Source: an uncultured Collinsella sp. (GTDB taxonomy: Bacteria > Actinomycetota > Coriobacteriia > Coriobacteriales > Coriobacteriaceae). Taken from it: DNA of 6,253 nucleotides. The stretch covers positions 1-6,253 of the forward strand of contig CABUCA010000089.1 of assembly GCA_902489965.1 (NCBI GenBank). The letters are read 5' to 3'. How positions within the stretch are numbered: position 1 is the stretch's first letter; the number at the start of each line of letters is the position of its first letter. A model generated the notes under the pieces. That model ran no database searches and was not told the DNA's origin. It saw only the letters and a program-made list of their open reading frames with translations. This document shows positions 1 to 5,112 of this stretch, one piece after another. The position numbers and the translations under genes were made by a program.

Positions 1-61
1 TCCTGCGTCCCCGCGCGGGCGCCCCCGGTTATCCAACCTCTTCGATAGGAGCTTTTCCCAC

Positions 62-1516
62 ATGGCAGACATCGCATTCGAGAAGGACCTCTCCGCCGCC
101 GAGACCGGCATCGAGGGCCTCAAGGTAGTCGACCTCGCCGTCCACGGCGACTCGCGCGGCTGGTTCAAGGAGAACTGGCAGCGCGCCAAGATGACCGCCC
201 TGGGCATCCCGGACCTCAGGGTCGTCCAGAACAACATCTCCTACAACGACAGCCGCGGCGTCACCCGCGGCATCCACGCCGAGCCCTGGGACAAGTTCAT
301 CTCCGTGGCGCGCGGCAGCGTATTCGGCGCCTGGGTGGACCTTCGCGAGGGTAGCGCCACCTACGGGAAGGTGTTCACCTGCACGCTCGACCCGTCCAGG
401 GCCATCTACGTCCCGCGCGGCGTGGGCAACTCCTTCCAGGCCCTGGAGGACGGCACCGCCTACACCTACCTGGTGGACGCCCACTGGTCGCTGGAGCTGA
501 AGAGGACCTACACCTTCGTGAACCTCGCCGACCCGGAGCTCGCCATCGAGTGGCCCATCCCGCTGGACCGGGCCACCGTATCCGAGGCCGACCTCAACCA
601 CCCGATGCTGAAAGACGTCGTACCCATGGCTCCGAAGCGCACCCTCGTCACCGGCTGCGACGGCCAGCTGGGCCGCGCGGTGCGCGCGCTGGCGGAGGAG
701 CGCGGCGTCGCCAAGGACTTCGACTTCTGCGACATCGACACCTTCGATATGTCAGACCCGGACGCCTACACACAGTACGACTGGTCGCTCTACGGCACCG
801 TGATCAACTGCGGCGCCTACACCGCCGTGGATAGGGCGGAGACCCCTGAGGGCCGCGCCACCGCCTGGAAGGCCAACGCGACCGGCCCCGCCCTCCTCGC
901 CCGCACATGCTCTGATCACGGGATCACCCTCGTCCACGTGTCCAGCGACTACGTCTTCGACGGCACCGCCGAGGTGCATGACGAGGACGAGCCCCTCAGC
1001 CCGCTGTCCGTCTACGGCCAGACCAAGGCCGCCGGCGACATCGCCGTGGCCGGGTGCCCGCGCCACTACATCATGCGCAGCTCCTGGGTCATCGGCGAGG
1101 GGCACAACTTCGTCAAGACCATGAAGGCGCTCTCCGACCGCGTCGCCGACCCGGAGGACGGGCTCGAGCAGGTCACCGTCGTGGACGACCAGCTGGGACG
1201 CCTGACCTTCACGCGCGACATGGCCGCCGCCATCTTCCACGTTTTGGACGCGATGGCCCCCTACGGCACCTACGACTGCACCGGCTCCGGCGCCGTGAAG
1301 AGCTGGGCGGACATCGCCCGCGCCGTCTTCGAGGTCGCCAACGGCAACGGCGACAGGGTCGTGCCAGTCAGCACCGCCGACTACTACGGCGGCGCCGAGG
1401 GACCCGTCGCCCCGCGCCCGGTCCACTCCGCGCTCGACCTTTCCAAGCTCGAGGCTGCCGGCTTCCACATGCCCGACTGGGAGGAAGAGCTGGGGGAGTA
1501 CATCAAGACGCTCTAG
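62..1516 (+). CDS. rmlCD: Bifunctional dTDP-4-dehydrorhamnose 3,5-epimerase / dTDP-4-dehydrorhamnose reductase (RmlC-RmlD fusion)
   Basis: This 484-residue cytoplasmic enzyme should carry out the last two steps of dTDP-L-rhamnose synthesis: 3,5-epimerisation of dTDP-4-keto-6-deoxyglucose, then NAD(P)H-dependent reduction of the 4-keto group. Residues 1 to about 188 form the RmlC cupin domain, with RGIHAE at 69-74 (His72 is the likely catalytic base), an EGSATYGK segment near 96-103, Tyr136, and a DPELAIEWP segment at 157-165. From about 190 an RmlD short-chain dehydrogenase domain begins: TGCDGQLG at 197-204 is the dinucleotide-binding loop, SSDYVFDG at 304-311 the conserved strand, and YGQTK at 328-332 supplies the Tyr-Lys pair. 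The C-terminal RPVHSALDLSKL segment matches the RmlD substrate region. Single-domain RmlC and RmlD are usually separate genes of about 180 and 290 residues, so the length fits a complete fusion with no break. AGGAG at 47-51 lies 10 bases before the ATG. Codons are strongly C/G-ending. Confidence is high for both domains. Confidence 0.95.
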   Translation: MADIAFEKDLSAAETGIEGLKVVDLAVHGDSRGWFKENWQRAKMTALGIPDLRVVQNNISYNDSRGVTRGIHAEPWDKFISVARGSVFGAWVDLREGSATYGKVFTCTLDPSRAIYVPRGVGNSFQALEDGTAYTYLVDAHWSLELKRTYTFVNLADPELAIEWPIPLDRATVSEADLNHPMLKDVVPMAPKRTLVTGCDGQLGRAVRALAEERGVAKDFDFCDIDTFDMSDPDAYTQYDWSLYGTVINCGAYTAVDRAETPEGRATAWKANATGPALLARTCSDHGITLVHVSSDYVFDGTAEVHDEDEPLSPLSVYGQTKAAGDIAVAGCPRHYIMRSSWVIGEGHNFVKTMKALSDRVADPEDGLEQVTVVDDQLGRLTFTRDMAAAIFHVLDAMAPYGTYDCTGSGAVKSWADIARAVFEVANGNGDRVVPVSTADYYGGAEGPVAPRPVHSALDLSKLEAAGFHMPDWEEELGEYIKTL

Positions 1517-1538
1517 CCGCTATTAACTTTTCGAGAGT

Positions 1539-1570
1539 AAAAGCCGCTGTTCTTTAACGGCGGCTTTTCT
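1539..1570. terminator. Bidirectional intrinsic terminator between convergent genes
   Basis: Bases 1539-1551 pair with 1556-1568 around a CTTT loop, giving a 13-bp stem with a single G-U wobble. The outer arms are AAAA and TTTT, so either strand has a T-tract after the GC-rich stem. It lies 22 bases after the rmlCD stop and about 50 bases beyond the stop of the convergent glycosyltransferase gene, so it probably ends both transcripts. Confidence 0.88.
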
Positions 1571-1618
1571 TGTTGGTGGCTATCTGCGCAGTGGTGCCAA
1601 TAGTATTTTGCGGAAGAT

Positions 1619-2590
1619 CTACCTCTCGCTTGGCATGGAAGTAGGGTGGCCGGGCTGGTCGTCGTAGGCGTATTTGCTGTACACGTTGACCTCCCACTGC
1701 TTTTTTTCGACCTTTGCTACAGAATCTAGGATGAAGCCGGTCGCAAGGCTCAGGCCGCACAGGAACATAAACGAGGCGGCGAGCATAGCGGTGGGGAAGC
1801 GCGGGACGAGGCCGGTCTGGAAATATTCGACAACGATGGGCATGCCCAGGGCGAGGCCGAATACCGCGAACAGAAGCGCAACGAGGCTGAAGAACTTCAG
1901 CGGGCGGTAGTCCTTGAACAGCGTGCCGATCATCGCAACGACTTTAATGCCGTCGCTCACGGTGTTGAGTTTGGACTCGGAACCCTCGGGACGGTCGCGG
2001 TACTCGATGGGCACATCTTTGATGCGCCAGCGGTGGTCGACGGCGTGGATCGAGAGCTCGGTTTCGATCTGAAAGCCCTCGGAAAGCACTGGGAAGGTTT
2101 TAACGAACGGGCGGCTCATGGCGCGGTAGCCTGTCATGACGTCATCGAAGCTGTAGCCATAGATCCACTTGATCATGGCGCGGACCAGATTATTGCCAAA
2201 GCCGTGGAAGGCACGCTTGTTCTCCTCGGCGTAGGTGCCGTTGGAAAGGCGATCGCCTACGGTCATGTCGGCCGTGCCGTTAAGGATGGGCTCGCAGAGG
2301 GCCTTGGCCGCCTCGGCGGGGTAGGTGTCGTCTCCGTCGACCATCAGGTAGCAATCGGCGTCGATATCGCGAAACATCTGGCGGCACACGTTGCCCTTTC
2401 CCTGACGGGGCTCAAAGCGGACTGTGGCGCCGTGCTCGGTGGCAATGCGTGAGGTATCGTCCGACGAGTTGTTGTCATAGACATAGACCGTCGCCTGCGG
2501 AAGCTCGCGGTGAAAGTCGTCGATGACTTTGCCGATCGTGAGCGCTTCGTTGTAGCAAGGGATGATGACGGCGATGGATTCAGAATTCAC
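1619..2590 (-). CDS. Family 2 glycosyltransferase, DPM1-like, membrane-anchored (probable polyprenyl-phosphate glycosyltransferase)
   Basis: The 323-residue protein has a GT-A domain at about 5-220 with an IPCYNE opening (10-15), DNNSSDD (39-45), and the DGDD motif at 85-88 whose Asp85-x-Asp87 should bind the metal and nucleotide sugar. A TGYRAMSR segment follows at 153-160 and EGFQIETEL at 171-179, as in dolichyl/undecaprenyl-phosphate mannose or glucose synthases. Two hydrophobic stretches at about 232-255 and 267-290 should anchor it in the membrane. By family, it would transfer a sugar from an NDP or GDP donor to a polyprenyl phosphate; donor and acceptor cannot be read from the sequence. 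The start is GTG (2588-2590 on the minus strand), with AAGGAG at 2602-2597, six bases upstream. It diverges from a polysaccharide exporter operon and converges on a dTDP-rhamnose enzyme, which supports a role in cell-surface glycan assembly. A direct glycan-chain transferase is the alternative. Confidence 0.88.
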   Translation of the reverse strand: MNSESIAVIIPCYNEALTIGKVIDDFHRELPQATVYVYDNNSSDDTSRIATEHGATVRFEPRQGKGNVCRQMFRDIDADCYLMVDGDDTYPAEAAKALCEPILNGTADMTVGDRLSNGTYAEENKRAFHGFGNNLVRAMIKWIYGYSFDDVMTGYRAMSRPFVKTFPVLSEGFQIETELSIHAVDHRWRIKDVPIEYRDRPEGSESKLNTVSDGIKVVAMIGTLFKDYRPLKFFSLVALLFAVFGLALGMPIVVEYFQTGLVPRFPTAMLAASFMFLCGLSLATGFILDSVAKVEKKQWEVNVYSKYAYDDQPGHPTSMPSER

Positions 2591-2620
2591 TTAATGCTCC
2601 TTATACATTCAATCCTAGAA

Positions 2621-2649
2621 AGTATAGCCGTTTGGGCCTGGCATCCTAA
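2621..2649 (-). promoter_or_regulatory. Putative promoter of the glycosyltransferase gene
   Basis: Read on the minus strand, 2626-2621 is TATACT (5 of 6 matches to TATAAT). A weak -35 candidate, TTAGGA, lies at 2649-2644 with 17-base spacing. The start point would fall near 2614, giving a leader of about 24 bases before the GTG start that includes the AAGGAG site. The -35 match is poor, so the assignment rests on the -10 box and its position. Confidence 0.5.
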
Positions 2650-2682
2650 GATGTGGGTTAGTTCTCCAGTTTTGTTGCGCGA

Positions 2683-2711
2683 ATCGTTTGCATGGCCGTC
2701 GGGTCTATACT
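2683..2711 (+). promoter_or_regulatory. Putative promoter of the ABC exporter operon
   Basis: TATACT at 2706-2711 is a good -10 box, and transcription would start near 2718, about 33 bases before the permease start. No convincing -35 is visible at 16-18 bases; the sequence there is ATCGTT or TCGTTT. A poor -35 could mean reliance on an activator or simply a weak promoter. Confidence 0.48.
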
Positions 2712-2735
2712 GTTCGTTTGTCAACGATTACGAGT

Positions 2736-2742
2736 AAAGGAG
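2736..2742 (+). promoter_or_regulatory. Ribosome binding site that fixes the permease start
   Basis: AAAGGAG lies 8 bases before the GTG at 2751. The reading frame stays open upstream to a TTG at 2688, but that codon precedes the likely promoter -10 box and has no comparable site, so GTG 2751 is the better start. Confidence 0.8.
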
Positions 2743-2750
2743 TTGCATCC

Positions 2751-3596
2751 GTGTCGGATCAGACAAAGCAACAAGAAACTCGCAGTCTGCCTGCGACGTT
2801 TGCTAAGAACGAATTTGAGAAGGACGCGTTTATCCTTCGTCAGCTGGTTACCAAGGATTTTAAGATCAAGTATCGCCGTAGCGTTCTGGGCGTCGCATGG
2901 TCGGTGCTCAACCCGCTGCTGATGATGATCGTCATGGCCATCGTGTTCTCGACGATTTTTGGCCAGGGCCGCAATGGCTCAATGACGCCCGAGATGTACC
3001 CGCTGTACTTGATCGTGGGTAACATCACCTTTGCCGTCATGTCTGAGTCTACTAACCAGGCCCTGACGTCGATCGTGGGCGCTGCCCCTCTGCTCAAGAA
3101 GGTTAAGGTGCACCGCTGGGTTTTCCCGGTGCAGAAGGTGCTCTTCTCGCTGGTCAACTTTGCCTTCTCGCTGGTCGCCGTCGCCATCGTCATGCTGTGG
3201 TTCCGCGTTATGCCTTCTTGGCACCTGATTCTGTTGCCGGTTTGCCTGCTGCTGCTTATGTGCTTCTGCATGGGCCTGGGCATGATGCTCTCTGCCCTTA
3301 CGGTCTTCTTCCGCGACGTTATGCATCTGTGGAGCGTCGTCATTACGGCGTGGACTTACATTACGCCCATCTTCTGGACGACTGACTATATTGCGCAAAT
3401 GCCGCATCTCGTGCGTATCTTGATGTATGCGAACCCCATGTTCAACTACCTGCAGTTTATGCGCGATATCTTCCTGTTCCAGACTACGCCCTCGCTTATG
3501 ACGTTTGGTATGTGCGTCGCTTGGGCGGTTCTTGCGCTTATTATTGGCTATACCGTGTTCCATAAGTCCGAGCGCAAATTTATCCTCTACATCTAA
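2751..3596 (+). CDS. wzm: ABC-2 type polysaccharide/lipid-linked glycan export permease (Wzm/TagG-like)
   Basis: This 281-residue integral membrane protein is the permease half of an ABC exporter that moves a lipid-linked polysaccharide from the cytoplasmic to the outer face of the membrane. After a polar N-terminus comes the family signature at about 31-55 (LVTKDFKIKYRRSVLGVAW), an amphipathic segment leading into the first membrane helix. Hydrophobic spans are visible at about 48-70, 84-99 (weak), 127-150, 157-184, 191-210 and 252-270, giving about six helices. An FFRDVMHLW element at 186-194 is typical of ABC-2 permeases of this type. The length matches the usual 260-280 residues. The GTG start is set by AAAGGAG 8 bases upstream. 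The ATPase gene starts 11 bases after the stop, and the stop codon overlaps that gene's ribosome binding site, indicating one operon. O-antigen, teichoic acid and rhamnan exporters share this fold, so the cargo is unknown. Confidence 0.92.
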   Translation: MSDQTKQQETRSLPATFAKNEFEKDAFILRQLVTKDFKIKYRRSVLGVAWSVLNPLLMMIVMAIVFSTIFGQGRNGSMTPEMYPLYLIVGNITFAVMSESTNQALTSIVGAAPLLKKVKVHRWVFPVQKVLFSLVNFAFSLVAVAIVMLWFRVMPSWHLILLPVCLLLLMCFCMGLGMMLSALTVFFRDVMHLWSVVITAWTYITPIFWTTDYIAQMPHLVRILMYANPMFNYLQFMRDIFLFQTTPSLMTFGMCVAWAVLALIIGYTVFHKSERKFILYI

Positions 3597-3600
3597 GGAG
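3595..3600 (+). promoter_or_regulatory. Ribosome binding site of the ATPase gene, overlapping the permease stop
   Basis: AAGGAG begins inside the permease TAA stop. It is 7 bases from ATG 3608 and only 4 from an in-frame GTG at 3605, so ATG 3608 is preferred. The overlap favours translational coupling of the two transporter subunits. Confidence 0.75.
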
Positions 3601-3607
3601 TGCTGTG

Positions 3608-4375
3608 ATGACTGAATCTGTTGTTGATTACAGCGAGCAGCCTCTGGCTGTCGAGGTCGACGACGTCACCATGATCTTTAACATGGCGTCCGAGTCGCTG
3701 ACCAACCTCAAGGAGTACTTCATTAAGCTTGCCAAGCACGAGCTGTTCTTTGAGGAGTTTAGGGCGCTTAAGCACATCTCGTTTGATATTCATCGCGGCG
3801 AGGTTGTGGGTCTGGTCGGCACCAATGGCTCCGGCAAGTCTACGATGCTCAAGATTATCGCTGGCGTTCTTGAGCCTAGCGAGGGCAGCGTTAAGGTGCA
3901 CGGTAACATCGCGCCGCTGATTGAGCTTGGCGCCGGCTTTGACCCCGAGCTGACCGCCCGCGAGAACATCTATCTGAACGGCGCCCTGCTCGGCTATACC
4001 AAGGAGTTCATCGACGCCAACTTTGACGGCATTATCGAGTTCGCTGAGCTGCAGAACTTTGTCGATATGCCGCTTAAGAACTTCTCTTCGGGCATGGTGG
4101 CGCGTATCGCCTTTGCAATCGCGACGATTACCGAGCCCGATATTCTGATCGTTGACGAGACGCTGTCCGTCGGTGATGTGTTCTTCCAGCAAAAGTGTGA
4201 GGCCCGCATCCAGCACTTTATCCAGAGCGGCGACGTGACGGTTCTGTTCGTTTCGCACTCTATGGAGCAGGTTGAGCGCATCTGCCAGCGTGCCGTTTGG
4301 ATTGAGAAGGGTGACCTTCGCATGGACGGCCCGGTCGATGAGGTCTGCAAGGCGTACCGCGAGCAGTTCAACTAG
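3608..4375 (+). CDS. wzt: ABC transporter ATP-binding protein for polysaccharide export (Wzt/TagH-like, short form)
   Basis: This 255-residue ATPase should drive the adjacent permease. The Walker A motif is GTNGSGKST at 71-79, the ABC signature is FSSGM at 159-163 (the usual Wzt/TagH variant of LSGGQ), Walker B is ILIVDE at 179-184 with Glu184 as the likely catalytic base, and the switch His is His217 in VSHSMEQ. The segment APLIELGAGFDPELTARENI at 102-121 is a hallmark of polysaccharide exporters and stands where a Q-loop is found in other ABC ATPases. The N-terminal extension before the ATPase core (about 1-52) is also typical. The protein ends just after the nucleotide-binding domain, so it lacks the extra C-terminal carbohydrate-binding domain of about 150-200 residues found in Wzt proteins that recognise capped chains. 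GTG 3605 would add one residue. A role in teichoic-acid-like, O-antigen-like or rhamnan-like export is equally compatible. Confidence 0.93.
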   Translation: MTESVVDYSEQPLAVEVDDVTMIFNMASESLTNLKEYFIKLAKHELFFEEFRALKHISFDIHRGEVVGLVGTNGSGKSTMLKIIAGVLEPSEGSVKVHGNIAPLIELGAGFDPELTARENIYLNGALLGYTKEFIDANFDGIIEFAELQNFVDMPLKNFSSGMVARIAFAIATITEPDILIVDETLSVGDVFFQQKCEARIQHFIQSGDVTVLFVSHSMEQVERICQRAVWIEKGDLRMDGPVDEVCKAYREQFN

Positions 4376-4377
4376 GT

Positions 4378-4383
4378 TATAAT
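4378..4383 (+). promoter_or_regulatory. Consensus -10 box, possible tRNA-Arg promoter
   Basis: A perfect TATAAT starts 3 bases after the ATPase stop codon and 47 bases before the tRNA. Transcription would begin near 4390 and give a leader of about 40 bases for RNase P to remove. No good -35 is seen at 16-18 bases upstream, which lies within the end of the ATPase gene, so this could be a chance AT-rich hexamer. Confidence 0.45.
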
Positions 4384-4429
4384 TACTTGCGCCTGACAGA
4401 CTTGTGCTTGCTTGGGCGTGCTGTTATTT

Positions 4430-4506
4430 GCTCCATTAGCTCAGTTGGATAGAGCAGGGGACTTCTAATCCCAAGGTCGACGGTTCGAATCCGCCATGGA
4501 GCACCA
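4430..4506 (+). tRNA. tRNA-Arg (anticodon UCU)
   Basis: The 77-base gene folds as a cloverleaf. The acceptor stem is GCTCCAT (4430-4436) with ATGGAGC (4496-4502), followed by discriminator A4503 and an encoded CCA at 4504-4506. The D stem is GCTC (4439-4442) with GAGC (4452-4455). The anticodon loop CTTCTAA (4462-4468) holds TCT at 4464-4466, which reads AGA and, by wobble, AGG. The T loop is TTCGAAT (4484-4490). Two stem pairs are imperfect: G4457 faces A4473 at the base of the anticodon stem, and A4480 faces C4494 in the T stem. There is no terminator between the exporter ATPase gene and this tRNA, so it may be cut from the operon mRNA as well as made from its own promoter. No duplicate of its 3' end is visible in the window, so there is no sign of an integrated element. 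Confidence 0.95.
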
Positions 4507-4515
4507 TCGTTTATT

Positions 4516-4548
4516 AAGCCCAGACCGCTTGGTGGTCTGGGCTTTTTT
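4516..4548 (+). terminator. Intrinsic terminator after tRNA-Arg
   Basis: AAGCCCAGACC (4516-4526) pairs perfectly with GGTCTGGGCTT (4534-4544) around a 7-base loop, and the last stem bases merge into a run of six T at 4543-4548. It ends the tRNA transcript and, by read-through, the exporter operon. On the minus strand the hairpin is followed only by AATAAA, so it is a weaker stop for the convergent aroQ gene. Confidence 0.93.
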
Positions 4549-4610
4549 CATCTTGTGTGTTGCTGGAGCCGAGCGCGAGCAAGCCGCTGCTGTTTGTTGG
4601 GGTTGGCATT

Positions 4611-5048
4611 TTACTTTTCGAGATGCTCTTTCAGCAGCTCCAACGCGTGGGCGTAGCCCTTCAGGCCCTCTCCGGTGATGGTGGCGAAGCAGGCCAGACG
4701 GGCGTAGCTCACCTGGCGGAAGTCTTCGCGGGTCTCGACTGCGCTAATGTGGACCTCCACAGCCGGGATGGCGACGGCTTTGAGCGCGTCCAGGATGGCC
4801 ACGCTTGTGTGCGTGTAGGCGGCCGGGTTGATGACGATGCCGTCGACCTTTCCGTAAGCCTCCTGGATCTTGTCGACGATGCTGCCCTCGTGGTTAGACT
4901 GGAAGACCTCGACCTCGTCGAAGCCCTGTGCGGCACCCGCTTCCTGGCAGATCTGCACTAAGCGATCGTAGTTGTCGCTGCCGTAGATGCCTGGCTCGCG
5001 AATGCCGAGCATGTTGAGGTTGGGGCCGTTAATGACGAGTGCTTTCAT
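4611..5048 (-). CDS. aroQ: 3-dehydroquinate dehydratase, type II
   Basis: This 145-residue cytoplasmic enzyme dehydrates 3-dehydroquinate to 3-dehydroshikimate, the third step of the shikimate pathway to aromatic amino acids. All type II landmarks are present in order: NGPNLNMLGIREPGIYG at 7-23 with Arg17 and the catalytic Tyr22, SNHEGSIVDKI at 51-61, INPAAYTHTSVA at 73-84, EVHISAVETREDFR at 98-111 with the catalytic His100, and a GEGLKGYAHAL segment near 126-136. Length matches the usual 140-150 residues of the dodecameric enzyme. ATG at 5048 (minus strand) is chosen because it starts the conserved fold and has AAAGGA at 5061-5056, 7 bases upstream; the longer open frame upstream runs through a hairpin and is not coding. 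The shikimate dehydrogenase-kinase fusion lies directly upstream on the same strand, so the two genes cover consecutive steps. No clear terminator follows the stop. Confidence 0.95.
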   Translation of the reverse strand: MKALVINGPNLNMLGIREPGIYGSDNYDRLVQICQEAGAAQGFDEVEVFQSNHEGSIVDKIQEAYGKVDGIVINPAAYTHTSVAILDALKAVAIPAVEVHISAVETREDFRQVSYARLACFATITGEGLKGYAHALELLKEHLEK

Positions 5049-5055
5049 GGTTGCT

Positions 5056-5061
5056 TCCTTT
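5056..5061 (-). promoter_or_regulatory. Ribosome binding site that fixes the aroQ start
   Basis: Read on the minus strand, AAAGGA lies 7 bases before ATG 5048. It sits between the T-tract of the upstream hairpin and the start codon, which argues against longer in-frame starts that would cross the hairpin. Confidence 0.78.
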
Positions 5062-5068
5062 GCAGTTG

Positions 5069-5110
5069 AAAAACCACCACAAAGGTGCCTGCCCCCTTTG
5101 TGGTGGTTTT
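5069..5110 (-). terminator. Hairpin with T-tract between aroE-aroK and aroQ (terminator, attenuator or palindromic repeat)
   Basis: Bases 5070-5085 are perfectly complementary to 5095-5110, a 16-bp stem around a 9-base loop, flanked by A-runs and T-runs. Read on the minus strand it begins 3 bases after the fusion-gene stop and ends in five T, so it looks like an intrinsic terminator. Yet aroQ starts only 21 bases beyond it and no promoter for aroQ is evident. It may therefore be a partial terminator or attenuator. Its symmetry also fits a bidirectional terminator or a dispersed extragenic palindrome. Confidence 0.8.
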
Positions 5111-5112
5111 GG

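Noticed and set aside
9..22. Self-complementary CCCGCGCGGG near the left edge
   Set aside because: It is a short GC-only palindrome with no T-tract, expected by chance in GC-rich DNA. The upstream gene is not visible, so no role can be assigned.
752..1468. Long minus-strand open frame opposite the rhamnose gene (238 codons)
   Set aside because: It lies entirely over the RmlD part of rmlCD, is Gly/Val/Ala-rich as expected from an antisense GC-rich frame, and shows no motif or good ribosome binding site.
2688..2750. N-terminal extension of the permease from TTG 2688
   Set aside because: It would place the start upstream of the likely -10 box and without a ribosome binding site; GTG 2751 has AAAGGAG at 8 bases.
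3593..4258. Antisense open frame of 221 codons over the ATPase gene
   Set aside because: The plus strand has all ABC ATPase motifs. The antisense product has no recognisable features and no supporting start signals.
4393..4427. CTGACA and TGTTAT as a tRNA promoter
   Set aside because: The 23-base spacing is too long, and transcription would start inside the tRNA.
4430..4506. tRNA-Arg as an attachment site for an integrated element
   Set aside because: No repeat of its 3' end, no integrase and no phage gene is visible, and the next genes are ordinary shikimate-pathway genes.
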